Assembly: GCF_017921815.1 (NCBI RefSeq)
Contig: NZ_JAGEMM010000001.1
Coordinates: 1,451,740 to 1,515,739 of the forward strand
Direction of reading: 5' to 3'
DNA length: 64,000 bases
From: Microvirga antarctica
GTDB taxonomy: Bacteria; Pseudomonadota; Alphaproteobacteria; Rhizobiales; Beijerinckiaceae
In this document: piece after piece, positions 26,042 to 34,965 of the stretch
Numbering within the stretch: the stretch's first letter is position 1
How the letters are laid out: each line of letters starts with the position of its first letter
Notes under the pieces: generated by a model
What the model was told of the DNA's origin: nothing
Database searches by the model: none
What the model saw: the letters and a program-made list of their open reading frames with translations, nothing else
Position numbers and translations under genes: made by a program

Positions 26042-29000
26042 GACGACATTGCCCCTTCCGGTCGGACGCCGGGAGCGACCTTCTGCTCCCGTGCCGACTC
26101 CCCTCGCTCGAACCAAGTGACGTAGAGCGTCGGCAGAAACACCAGGGTCAGAACCGTCGCCACAAGAAGGCCACCCATGATCGCAAACGCCATCGGGCCC
26201 CAGAAGACAGTCGGGGCGATCGGCGTCATGCCCAACACTGTCGAGATCGCCGTCAGCATGATAGGGCGGAAACGGGAGCTGCTCGCATCGACGGCCGCTT
26301 CCCGAACACTCTTGCCGCTGGCGCGCTCCGCGTCGATCTGACCGATCAGAATAACGGCATTCTTGGTGATGATCCCCAGCAGCGCGAGGATGCCGAGAAG
26401 CGCAACGAAGCCCAGCGGCTTACCAGACAGAAGCAACGCGCCGACAACGCCGATGATGCCGAGAGGGGCGACGCTCAGCACCATCAGAAGCCGCTGGAAG
26501 CTGCGAAGCTGAACCATCAGGACCGTCAGCATAATGAACAGCATGAGGGGAACAACGGCAACCACCGACGCCTGGGATTGCGCGCTCTCCTCGACGGTCC
26601 CGCCTAACGCCACCGCATAGGATGGCGGAAGGGTCTTGCGCAGATCCGCGATGCCGGCTGCGAGGTCTGCCACGACCGTCTCCGGCAGCTGTCCAGGCTT
26701 GACATCGGCCTGGACCGTCAACGTCGGAACGCGATCCCGGCGCCAGACCAGAGGGTAGTCCTGCTGATAGGAGAAGCTGGCGAACTGCGACAGTGGAACG
26801 GTGCGTCCATTGGGCAGAGCGATCTGGATCGTCTCGAGCGTCGATAGCGAGATGCGCTGCTCGTCGGTTGCGCGAGCGATGACATCCACGAGGTAGATAT
26901 CGTCCCGCATCTGCGTGACGGAGGCACCCGAGACGACAGTGCTAAGCGCAGTGGCAAGCGCCTGCGAGCTGAGGCCAAGGCGCCTGGCTTCATCCTGATC
27001 GATGCGAATACCAAGCTCTCGCGACGGTTCGATCCAGTCAAAGTTGACATTCTCGGTATGGCGATCGCCCGCAACCACAGCGGCAAGACGCAGGGCGATA
27101 TCACGGACGACTGCCAGGTCGGGCCCGCTGACCCGATACTGCACGGGCCAACCCACCGGAGGGCCGAGCTCGAGCGGATAGACGCGCGCGACGAGGCTCG
27201 GAAACTCCTTGGCCAGGAGGGCTTCGAGCTTCACATGCAAGCGGTCTCGTGCGGCAACGTCCTTGGCGACAATGACGGCCTGACTGAAGAAGTCATTCGG
27301 GAGCTGCGCATTGAGCGGCAGATAGAATCGGATTGCGCCCTGGCCCACATAAGTGCTCCAGCGCTCGACATCCGAATCATCCTTCAGAAGCGAATCGAAT
27401 TTCTTGGCGACATTCTGGCTTGCGAAGATCGAGGCGTTCTGAGGCAAGCGAAGGTCGACAAGCAGTTCAGGGCGATCAGAGGCAGGGAAGAATTGTCGCG
27501 GAACCAAAGGCAATGCCAGGAGAGAGATAACGAACAAGGCAATTGTCCCGCCGATGGTCAACCACTTTGCGCCCATCGCTGCATCGAGAACGCCCCGATA
27601 GATCGCCATGACGCGGCCGGGCGATGACGGGCTGGATTTCGCCTTCGGGGGCCGGAGAAGCCACACGCCCAGCAGAGGCGAGAAGATGACAGCGACAAAC
27701 CAGGATACAACGAGCGCGATGCCGACCACCGCGAACAGCGAGAATGTGTATTCGCCGGCCGAACTCGCCGCAAAGCCTATCGGGACGAAGCCGGCGATGG
27801 TGACGAGCGTCCCGGCCAGCATCGCGAAGGCAAAGCGTCGAAATGCGTACGTGGCTGCACGCTCCCTGTCATCCCCTGCCGCGAGACGGGTCATCATCGC
27901 GTCAGTCGTCGTCATCGCGTCGTCGACGAGGAGCGTCAGGGCAATGATGAGAGCACCCAGCGAGACACGCTGCATGTCGATGTCGACAATGTCCATGACG
28001 GCGAACACGACCGCCAGCGTCAACGGAATCGACAGGGCAACAACCAAGCCGGGACGGACGCCCAGGCTGATGAAACTCACGACCAGGATGATCGCGATCG
28101 ACTGCCACAGGGAGGCCATGAAGTCCGCAATAGCATGCTCGACCGTCGAGGATTGGTTCGCGACCAGCCGAGCATCGATGCCGAGTGGCAGGTCCGCTGT
28201 GATCGCCGCCATGCTCTTTGTGATATTCTCGCCAAGCGCCAGGATGTCACCGCCATCCCGCATGGCGATACCCAGACCGATTGCCGGCTGCCCGTTCACC
28301 CGGAACAGGGGCTGGGGCGGGTCTGAGTAGCCCCGATGCACGCTCGCGATGTCTCCCAGGCGGATCACGCGGTCCCCCACTGGGAAATTGATGTTCAGGA
28401 TATCGAGCTCGGATTGGAACGCACCGGATACCCGCAGAGAGATCTTCTCGTCATCCGTCTGAATCGTTCCTGCAGGCCGGACCGCGTTCTGGGCCTGAAG
28501 AGCGCCGAGGAGCGTTGCCCGGTTTATCGCGAGATTAGCCAGTTCCTTTACTGAGAACTCGACGAAAATCTTCTCGTCCTGCGCGCCAATGATCTCCGCT
28601 TTCGAGACATCCGGGATGAGAAGGAGCCGCGAGCGGATCTGTTCGACATGGTCGCGCAATTCGCGATGGGTGAACCCATCGGCAGTGAAACCGTAGATGG
28701 TTCCAAATGTATCGCCGAAGCGATCGTTGAAGCCGGGGCCGATGACGCCTGCAGGAAGGCGCAGGCGAATATCCGCCACGAGGTTGCGAACCTGATACCA
28801 GGTGTCGTGGACCTTCGCGGCAGAGGTGTCGCCTTTGAGATTCACGAAAATGGTCGTGACCCCAGGGCTGGTGTAGCTGCGGAGGAAATCGAGGTTTGGT
28901 GTTTCCTCGAGTTGCCGCTCGAGGCGCTCGGTCAACTGCTTCAGCGTATCTTCCAGCGTCGCGCCCGGCCAGGCCGCAGAGACGACCATTGTCTTGATGA

Positions 29001-29127
29001 CGAAAGCCGGATCTTCGCTTCGCCCAAGTTTGAAGTAGGACGCCACGCCTGCAATCGCGACAACCAGCATCAAATAGACGACCAGCGAACGATGCTTGAG
29101 AGACCACTCGGACAGGTTCAGTGCCAT
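26038..29127 (-). CDS. RND family efflux pump, inner-membrane subunit
   Basis: This 1029-residue proton-driven pump of the AcrB/MexF superfamily has twelve membrane helices and two large periplasmic loops. The N-terminus LSEWSLKHRSLVVYLMLV is the standard first helix. The proton-relay Asp pair in helix 4 is present (LLVDDAMTTTDAM). Other family blocks are AAWPGATLEDT, FASSAGEYTF and, in the second half, ALLGILALLGIITKNAVILIGQID (split helix 10). Sequence features such as the VRPAGTIQTDD loop resemble the CusA/AcrB-like hydrophobe group rather than metal pumps, since no Met cluster is evident. ATG 29127 overlaps the stop of the first adaptor. Substrate unknown. Confidence 0.95.
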   Translation of the reverse strand: MALNLSEWSLKHRSLVVYLMLVVAIAGVASYFKLGRSEDPAFVIKTMVVSAAWPGATLEDTLKQLTERLERQLEETPNLDFLRSYTSPGVTTIFVNLKGDTSAAKVHDTWYQVRNLVADIRLRLPAGVIGPGFNDRFGDTFGTIYGFTADGFTHRELRDHVEQIRSRLLLIPDVSKAEIIGAQDEKIFVEFSVKELANLAINRATLLGALQAQNAVRPAGTIQTDDEKISLRVSGAFQSELDILNINFPVGDRVIRLGDIASVHRGYSDPPQPLFRVNGQPAIGLGIAMRDGGDILALGENITKSMAAITADLPLGIDARLVANQSSTVEHAIADFMASLWQSIAIILVVSFISLGVRPGLVVALSIPLTLAVVFAVMDIVDIDMQRVSLGALIIALTLLVDDAMTTTDAMMTRLAAGDDRERAATYAFRRFAFAMLAGTLVTIAGFVPIGFAASSAGEYTFSLFAVVGIALVVSWFVAVIFSPLLGVWLLRPPKAKSSPSSPGRVMAIYRGVLDAAMGAKWLTIGGTIALFVISLLALPLVPRQFFPASDRPELLVDLRLPQNASIFASQNVAKKFDSLLKDDSDVERWSTYVGQGAIRFYLPLNAQLPNDFFSQAVIVAKDVAARDRLHVKLEALLAKEFPSLVARVYPLELGPPVGWPVQYRVSGPDLAVVRDIALRLAAVVAGDRHTENVNFDWIEPSRELGIRIDQDEARRLGLSSQALATALSTVVSGASVTQMRDDIYLVDVIARATDEQRISLSTLETIQIALPNGRTVPLSQFASFSYQQDYPLVWRRDRVPTLTVQADVKPGQLPETVVADLAAGIADLRKTLPPSYAVALGGTVEESAQSQASVVAVVPLMLFIMLTVLMVQLRSFQRLLMVLSVAPLGIIGVVGALLLSGKPLGFVALLGILALLGIITKNAVILIGQIDAERASGKSVREAAVDASSSRFRPIMLTAISTVLGMTPIAPTVFWGPMAFAIMGGLLVATVLTLVFLPTLYVTWFERGESAREQKVAPGVRPEGAMSS

Positions 29128-30236
29128 CACAGATCCGTCCCGGACAAGCGCACCAGCTGGCCCTCCTTGAGAGAATTCACGCCTGCTGTGACGACCACAT
29201 CGCCCGCAGTGAGGCCCTTGGCGACAAAAGCCGTGGCAGGGTCGACGCGTGCCAGCTCAATTTTTCTCAGCGAGACAGCGCGTGTTTTCGCGTCAACGAC
29301 CCAGACGGCGGGCGATTGCCGGTCTGCTGTCAGGGCCGTCGTCGGGATCGGCAGCAGCTCACCGTCATCAGCTTTCATCGTAATGATGACTGTCGTGCCC
29401 AGACGGAAAGCTGCGGGCGGATCCGCGAGGCCGACACGGACTTGAAACGTTCGGGTGATGGGATCCGCCTGAGGTGAGATTTCGCGGACGCGTCCGGTTG
29501 CGATCAATTTGGGATCATCCGACAGATGAACCGAGACGGGAACGTCCGACAATGACGATCCGAGGAGCTGCGAGGGCACGTCGAAGACTGCATCTCGTCC
29601 CGCTGTCCGCGCCAGCTGAATGACCATTTGGCCGGCCTGTACGACCTCCCCGGGTTCGGCGCCGACAGCCGTGACGATCCCGGGCCCGTCGGCTTCAAGT
29701 TCCGTGAAACGCACCCAGTCCTCAGCATTCTGAAGCTGTGCCTTTGCAGCAACCACCTGCGAAAACGCCGCCTTTCGACCTTGTGCCGCGGCTTCAAAGT
29801 GAGCCTGTGACGTGACGCCGCGCTCCAGGAGATGGCGCTGACGGTCGAGATTATTCTCGGCCTGGGTCAGGACGCCTTCGGCCGCCGAGGACGCCGCCCG
29901 CGCCGAGCGAAGCGCATTGAGCTCGTTCTCAGGATCAAGCCGTGCCACGATCTGACCGGCCTTGACCTGTGAGCCCACATCAACGGCCCGTTGAGCAAGG
30001 CGCCCGGAGACGCGAAAAGACAGCGCGGGTTGATCCTGTGCCTCAATCCGACCTGTGAACGTTTGGGCGGATTGCGGAGATTGCTTCTGAACCGTGAAGA
30101 TGCGAACGGGTCGCGAAACAGCGACTGGTGCGTCCGGTTCTTTTTGGCAGGCGGCCAGCAGCAAGAGGCCTGCAGCAGCGATCGCCACACGGGCCCGACC
30201 GCTCCGATCTGCGAGTTGGAATCCAGGCAACATCAT
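29127..30236 (-). CDS. RND efflux pump periplasmic adaptor (first adaptor of the operon)
   Basis: This lipoprotein-type membrane-fusion protein has 369 residues and a lipobox in LLLLAAC near residue 30. It has the same layout as the adaptor ending at 24779: lipoyl half SFRVSGRLAQRAVDVGSQV, a coiled-coil hairpin with long Ala/Arg helices, the second lipoyl half ELEADGPGIVTAVGAEPGEVVQAG, then beta-barrel and proximal domains. The two adaptors are clearly related to each other. The ATG pair at 30236/30233 overlaps the stop of the HdeD-like gene, giving translational coupling. No outer-membrane channel gene follows, so a TolC-like protein elsewhere must complete the pump. Confidence 0.92.
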   Translation of the reverse strand: MMLPGFQLADRSGRARVAIAAAGLLLLAACQKEPDAPVAVSRPVRIFTVQKQSPQSAQTFTGRIEAQDQPALSFRVSGRLAQRAVDVGSQVKAGQIVARLDPENELNALRSARAASSAAEGVLTQAENNLDRQRHLLERGVTSQAHFEAAAQGRKAAFSQVVAAKAQLQNAEDWVRFTELEADGPGIVTAVGAEPGEVVQAGQMVIQLARTAGRDAVFDVPSQLLGSSLSDVPVSVHLSDDPKLIATGRVREISPQADPITRTFQVRVGLADPPAAFRLGTTVIITMKADDGELLPIPTTALTADRQSPAVWVVDAKTRAVSLRKIELARVDPATAFVAKGLTAGDVVVTAGVNSLKEGQLVRLSGTDL

Positions 30237-30817
30237 CCCACCATATCCGATCGGACTTTGAGCAAGCCCACGGCCATGGCGATGTAGGCAAGACCGGCAA
30301 CGGCCAAGGCGATCCCAGCCATGGCCCCGGGAGTCGTCACGCTTGTGAAGGGAAAGCGAAAGACGAGTGCCACGCTGATTGCGATCGAGATCAAACTGGC
30401 GGCGCAAAGCCAGCCCCAACCTTGCTCGCGCCGAACCCTAAGCGAAAGACCCAACAGCGAGAAACCCTGTGCCAGCACGACGATTGCCACCAGGAGGGTG
30501 ACGGCAGCGGCGCCCTTCATGGGATTGAGCCAGATGAGAAGGCCACCCACAATCTCTGCAGCGCCGCACAGCAACTGCCAGGCAAACCCTGCCCATCCTT
30601 TGACCTGGAAAGTCTGGATGACGGTCACGGCACCGGCGATGGCAAGTGCGATTCCCAGCACCGTGCTGGTCGCAATGGTCGACATGGTGGGCACCGAAAC
30701 CGCGGCGATTCCGCAGAAGAGAAGCACCAATCCCAGTAACAGAAACCCAACCCAGCGAAACCGAAGCGCCAGTGGACCGAACTCACCGGCTTGCTTGCCG
30801 CGATCGAGGTTTTTCAT
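30233..30817 (-). CDS. HdeD family (DUF308) membrane protein
   Basis: This 194-residue inner-membrane protein has six predicted hydrophobic helices. The repeated pattern of helix pair, short Asn/Gly loop and helix is that of HdeD proteins, including GGLLIWLNPMKGAAAVTLLVA. HdeD is linked to acid and membrane stress in enterobacteria, but its activity is not known. It is the first gene of the RND operon and overlaps the adaptor gene behind it. This suggests joint induction under envelope stress, which is inference. Confidence 0.85.
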   Translation of the reverse strand: MKNLDRGKQAGEFGPLALRFRWVGFLLLGLVLLFCGIAAVSVPTMSTIATSTVLGIALAIAGAVTVIQTFQVKGWAGFAWQLLCGAAEIVGGLLIWLNPMKGAAAVTLLVAIVVLAQGFSLLGLSLRVRREQGWGWLCAASLISIAISVALVFRFPFTSVTTPGAMAGIALAVAGLAYIAMAVGLLKVRSDMVG

Positions 30818-31000
30818 CCTGCCATTGCACCTGTCTGGTTGCGAAGTGCGCCAGCATCAGCCTCGGGGGTCAGCCATCTTCTCAACAGAGACCCCGGCCG
30901 GGACGGCCGCATGTATCCGGAAACGCTATCAGCAGGTCCTGCCTCGGGGATGAGTTCACCATCTCAAAACTATGCTGATTATCCCAAACTTGCATGAGCG

Positions 31001-32176
31001 TTAGACCGCCTCCGCCCGCATGGGCTTTCTGGCTCCCACACCAGTGAGCGCCGCACACAGGAGGAGAACGCCAATGCCCGCAACAGCGGCCATCAGCAGG
31101 TAGGTATGCTCTCCCTCGCTTGGGTAGAGCCGACCGCTCACCATGATGAGAATCGCCATGAGGCCTGCCCAACTCGCGGCGAGCCAACCCTGGACCTGAG
31201 CCTGCATTCCGGCCGGCGCAAGACGGGACAAGATCAGGATACTCCCGATATGGGTCGCGCCGAACGTGAGACCGTGGCTGAGCTGAAGAACTGACAGCGG
31301 AAGGATCCCTGGATCCAGCGACATGCCGAGCCACCGAACGATTGCCGCGCCCCCGCCGAGAAGCACCAGGATGGAAGGGCCGGCCGCACCCACCACGAGA
31401 CGGCCTGCCACGGCAAGAACGACGATCTCCGAGACGACACCGAGCGCCCACAGGAAACCCGCCGTGCCGCTGGAGAGACCCTCGCTCTGCCAATGAAGCG
31501 TGCTGAACGCGTACACCGTGCCGTGGCTCGCCTGGATGGAAGCAGCGCCCGCGATGACCAAGCCGATGCGCCACAAACGCGGTGTTGACGCGCCGTCTGC
31601 CGGCATGACTTCTTCGGGGGCTGATGTGGGAAGCCGCAAAGCGGCCATGGCAGCGATGACAGTCGCGACTGCGGACACTGTTAAAAGGCCGATAATAGCG
31701 GCTGGGGACAGCCAAAGCAGCAAAGTCCCCGCGGACAGGTTCGCAACCGCGAAGGCGACGGAGCCCCACAACCTCATGCGGCCATAGTCGAGCTTGCGCC
31801 CAAAACCGCCGCTGGATGCCGCCAAGCCGATTGTATCGGCGAGGGCGATCAATGGTCCCTGGGCGAGCGCGATGATGATGACGAGACACAAGATGGACGG
31901 GAAGCCGCTCGTCATGGCGAGAAACGGGGTCCCGACCATCACGATTGTGGCGCAGGCGAGCAGGGTCGACGGCGTACGGCGATACCGGTCGGCGTAGGCG
32001 GTCACGAGCGGATTGGCGAGTATCCGCGCAAAGAGTGGGGCCGCCACCACGAGGCCGATCGAGAAATCGTCAAGGTCTTGTGCGCGCAGCCAGATGGGGA
32101 AAAACGGGAGATTGATTCCGAGCTCGAAGAAGAGCGCTGCGTACAAACTTGAAAGGCGCAACCTTGCGGATGCCAT
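31001..32176 (-). CDS. MFS transporter of the HcaT / MFS_1-like type
   Basis: This 391-residue protein has twelve hydrophobic helices. The N-terminus ALFFELGINLPFFPIWL and the cytoplasmic loop VTAYADRYRRTPS (motif A equivalent) are characteristic of the MFS_1-like family that includes the phenylpropionate permease HcaT. GFGRKLDYGRMRLWGSVAF is the second family hallmark. Such carriers import aromatic acids or nucleosides by proton symport; the substrate here is not readable. It lies 45 bases downstream of the AraC regulator gene on the same strand, probably in one transcript under that regulator. Confidence 0.85.
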   Translation of the reverse strand: MASARLRLSSLYAALFFELGINLPFFPIWLRAQDLDDFSIGLVVAAPLFARILANPLVTAYADRYRRTPSTLLACATIVMVGTPFLAMTSGFPSILCLVIIIALAQGPLIALADTIGLAASSGGFGRKLDYGRMRLWGSVAFAVANLSAGTLLLWLSPAAIIGLLTVSAVATVIAAMAALRLPTSAPEEVMPADGASTPRLWRIGLVIAGAASIQASHGTVYAFSTLHWQSEGLSSGTAGFLWALGVVSEIVVLAVAGRLVVGAAGPSILVLLGGGAAIVRWLGMSLDPGILPLSVLQLSHGLTFGATHIGSILILSRLAPAGMQAQVQGWLAASWAGLMAILIMVSGRLYPSEGEHTYLLMAAVAGIGVLLLCAALTGVGARKPMRAEAV

Positions 32177-32220
32177 GGAGAATCTCTCGGCGCGCGCGTT
32201 CTCGATAAGGCTCTGCCCTT

Positions 32221-33249
32221 TCAGGAAGCCCCCTTGGACAATGCGGCGCCATCGGTCGGAATATCCGAGGCAATCTGCGTTTCAAGCAAACTTTTGGCCA
32301 GCGCCAGCTCTCTCGCCTCGCTTGGACTGTATCCATATTCCAGTTTGAACGCCCTGCTGAAGGCCGAATGATCAGTAAAGCCGACTTCCGACGCGAGCGC
32401 ACTGATCGGCTTCTTCAGCTGGGACTGCGTCAGCCGTCGATGGGCCTCGGCCAAACGTTCCTGCTGGATGGACCGCGCAACGCCTCCACTGCTCTCGAAG
32501 ATACGATAGAGTTTGGAGCGGGAAACAAACACCATCTGCCCCAGTGTCTCCGGACCGAAATCAGCGGAAGCGAGGTTCTGCCGCACGATTCGGCGGGCAC
32601 GCTCTCGCAGGGCGACGACGATCGGCTTCTCCGCTTCTGCGGTCGCATCGGAAGTCGCGGCAAGACACGCCTTCACGACCGCGCAGGTCGCCGCACTCAA
32701 TCCTGCCAGGTGGTCCCGCGAGACCGAAGGCAACTCTCGGGCCAGAACCGTGAGGTAGTCCGTGAGAATGGCGCTCTGCCAGGATTTCAGAACCGCCCCA
32801 TGGGCAAGGTCGAGCGATCTCGCTTCAGCTCGAAAAAGATCGCGTGACAAGTACAGCGTCACGACCTCTTCGTCGGCTCCCTCGCCCTCGAAAGGCTTTG
32901 TCAGTGATCGGAAACTGATCTTCTGTGACGATCCGCTGGGCGAACAGTGGTCCGGACCCTTGGAGAGAACAAGGCACCAGTGGTCCATGTGGGATTTAGG
33001 TAGGTGTCGCCACCGCCTTTGGGCAGTCGAAGGGAGGGATGTCTGCGACAACGAGATCCCTCCAAGATCCCACGACAGATAGTCGACTTCGAATCCCTGC
33101 ACATGATTGTCGACAAGCGAGATATCTGAAATATGAGACATGAAGCTTCGCCACGCCTCGAATTGCTGGAAATCGGGCAATGGCCGCGTGGAGAACCGAT
33201 CAGGAGAAAGGCTCGCGTCGTTTACCGAGCTTTGATCGATGTGCTGCAT
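32221..33249 (-). CDS. AraC family transcriptional regulator
   Basis: This 342-residue regulator has an N-terminal ligand/dimer domain (about 1-215; AraC-binding-like-domain type with WRSFMSHISDISLV) and a C-terminal AraC double helix-turn-helix (about 225-325). The DNA-binding part shows LGQMVFVSRSKLYRIFESSGG, the connecting LAEAHRRL helix, and IGSALASEVGFTDHSAFSRAFK-type sequence (here PISALASEVGFTDHS, AFSRAFKLEYGYSPSEAR). ATG 33249 has GAGGGCGG eight bases upstream. It likely controls the adjacent MFS transporter gene. An operator-like palindrome lies 132 bases upstream of its start. Confidence 0.9.
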   Translation of the reverse strand: MQHIDQSSVNDASLSPDRFSTRPLPDFQQFEAWRSFMSHISDISLVDNHVQGFEVDYLSWDLGGISLSQTSLPSTAQRRWRHLPKSHMDHWCLVLSKGPDHCSPSGSSQKISFRSLTKPFEGEGADEEVVTLYLSRDLFRAEARSLDLAHGAVLKSWQSAILTDYLTVLARELPSVSRDHLAGLSAATCAVVKACLAATSDATAEAEKPIVVALRERARRIVRQNLASADFGPETLGQMVFVSRSKLYRIFESSGGVARSIQQERLAEAHRRLTQSQLKKPISALASEVGFTDHSAFSRAFKLEYGYSPSEARELALAKSLLETQIASDIPTDGAALSKGAS

Positions 33250-33631
33250 CACTGTTCCGCCCTCGGTGTTTAGGGCCACGCTCTGTCATCACTCGAGAAC
33301 CTGCAGATACTCCGGGCGGTCCCACACGTGGCCGGACGCACATCAACGGAGAATAGGGTCAAGAGAATTCGACCTACAAGTTAGTGACGCACGGTCACTA
33401 AATTTAAGGTCTAGTTTACACCGGGTCAATCGAAAAAAAATCCTACTGCCTCCTATACTGCCTCTAAGGAGCGCCGGGTCTGTGTTTTTGGTCCCGGTTC
33501 GCAGTCAGCGTCGGTCGCGCAACCGGGATTCCAAACGCAGATGGCGTCAGATTCCGAGAGCGTGAGGCCTTCCCAGCGGGCACAGGCGCCGACAGACCTG
33601 TCGTATGTGCGAGGGCGATATGGCAGGCATT
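33250..33631. promoter_or_regulatory. Upstream region of the AraC gene
   Basis: This is a 382-base gene-free region. It holds the presumed promoter of the AraC/MFS unit, the palindrome at 33381-33401 with an AT-rich flank (AATTTAAGGTCTAGTTTACA), and an A-run at 33433-33440. No other feature is seen. Confidence 0.4.
33381..33401. promoter_or_regulatory. TetR-type operator-like palindrome
   Basis: TTAGTGAC and GTCACTAA form a perfect 8-bp inverted repeat around the five bases GCACG. The shape (TAGTGAC...GTCACTA) is that of many TetR-family operators. It lies 132 bases upstream of the AraC gene. No TetR-family regulator gene is present in the window, so the binding protein would be encoded elsewhere. 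Confidence 0.5.
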
Positions 33632-34777
33632 TCAACGCGATTGAGCCGCACTGTCGATGATGAAGAAGGGTGTGGCAAGGACTGTGCCGGCAGCGCCGAT
33701 CACGTCGCCGGCGACAAGCGGGAAAGATGCATCGGCATCGGTCATGACTTGTCCATCGATCAACCGGTCTCCGATCAGCCGGACAATCACCGGGCTCTCG
33801 GCGTATAGACTGTGGTTGATGCGATCGCCTCCACTCAATGCGCTGAGATCGATCACGGTGACACCCGGCAGATCGGCGAGCTGCTGCTGATACGCCTCAC
33901 TTGTCAGATCGACGGCCCCTAACCGTGTCATGCCGCCAGATATAAGACGTGACAGCCGAAGAGCGCGGTCGTTCTGCGAGACGAAGAGCGTCACCCGCGG
34001 CCGTCGGGGGCCAATATCCTCCAACTGTCGGCGGAAGACACCGATATCCAGATCGGGCGAGGCAAGAATGAGATTTTTGATCTTCGATGGCACACCGCGA
34101 TCCTGCAACGCGATCTGGCGCAAGGCTTCGACCGCCAGCCATCCCCCCATGGAATGGGCCAGGATCGTGATCTCGCCAACGGAAGGGCTGCTCGCGGCGG
34201 CGCGAAGGAGACGGGCGAGGTCCGAGCGCGAGTAGGTGGCGTTCTGATGGTCCAACTTGTAATCCAGGAGGCGACCCCGCGACGGCCACGAAAAGAGCAC
34301 CGGGGCTGCGTCAGCATCGGAGTCGTGCGCGAGTTGCGCGAAGCGAAAAGTCGCGGTGTCAAAGCGGGTGTTGAACCCGTGGACGAACACGAAGACCCGT
34401 CGCTTCTTCCCGCCGGCCTTCTTGAACCAGTCGAGAAGGCGATCCTCGGGGAGTGGCGTAACGGACGAAACGACGAAATCGGTCGACGGGTCGCCCGGGG
34501 TGTTCCGGGGCCACTGAACCGATCCCACAGGGCGGCCTTCCGGAAGCGATACGGTGATATTGGCGTAAGAGACGCCTGCGCCGCGCCCGCCCCCGAACAG
34601 GACACCCGGGTCCTCGGCAGGATCCCGCGTTGTGGCTGCAAGCAGATCGACAACCGTTGTTTTGGCTGGCACATCGACGGGAAGAAGCATGCCGCGCGGG
34701 TGGCCGGCGCACGCTCCGAGCCCGAGGACCGCAAGTGCGGAGATCAGCCCTGCCAGTGATTGGAGCCTGTGACGCAA
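33632..34777 (-). CDS. Lipoprotein alpha/beta hydrolase (DUF900 type)
   Basis: This is a 381-residue protein with a lipoprotein signal: VLGLGAC is the lipobox, Cys about residue 23. The alpha/beta hydrolase fold is shown by VFVFVHGFNTRFDTATFR (oxyanion strand with His-Gly), the nucleophile elbow AHSMGGW (Ser near residue 207), LILASPDLD and a C-terminal His region (RINHSLY). This set is the DUF900 pattern of large cell-envelope hydrolases. The start is a TTG at 34777 with GAGG seven bases upstream. Substrate unknown, possibly an ester or lipid. It stands alone with 188 bases to the next gene upstream. Confidence 0.88.
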   Translation of the reverse strand: MRHRLQSLAGLISALAVLGLGACAGHPRGMLLPVDVPAKTTVVDLLAATTRDPAEDPGVLFGGGRGAGVSYANITVSLPEGRPVGSVQWPRNTPGDPSTDFVVSSVTPLPEDRLLDWFKKAGGKKRRVFVFVHGFNTRFDTATFRFAQLAHDSDADAAPVLFSWPSRGRLLDYKLDHQNATYSRSDLARLLRAAASSPSVGEITILAHSMGGWLAVEALRQIALQDRGVPSKIKNLILASPDLDIGVFRRQLEDIGPRRPRVTLFVSQNDRALRLSRLISGGMTRLGAVDLTSEAYQQQLADLPGVTVIDLSALSGGDRINHSLYAESPVIVRLIGDRLIDGQVMTDADASFPLVAGDVIGAAGTVLATPFFIIDSAAQSR

Positions 34778-34965
34778 AGCTGGACCTCAAACTTGCCGAT
34801 TAGGCTGTTGCCGACGGATTATAGACCGCCCGCCTGACGCAAATCCACTGAATCGCCGGATTAGAGGACCATAGAACACTGTCCGGAGGAAGGACCAGGC
34901 TGCCCTTCTCCGATCACCAGTAACCAAACTTGTGCGGACGTTCGACCCTGTCCACCGCCAGAGCG

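Noticed and set aside
24491..26125. Plus-strand open frame of 544 codons.
   Set aside because: Antisense to the adaptor gene; low-complexity, Arg/His-rich translation.
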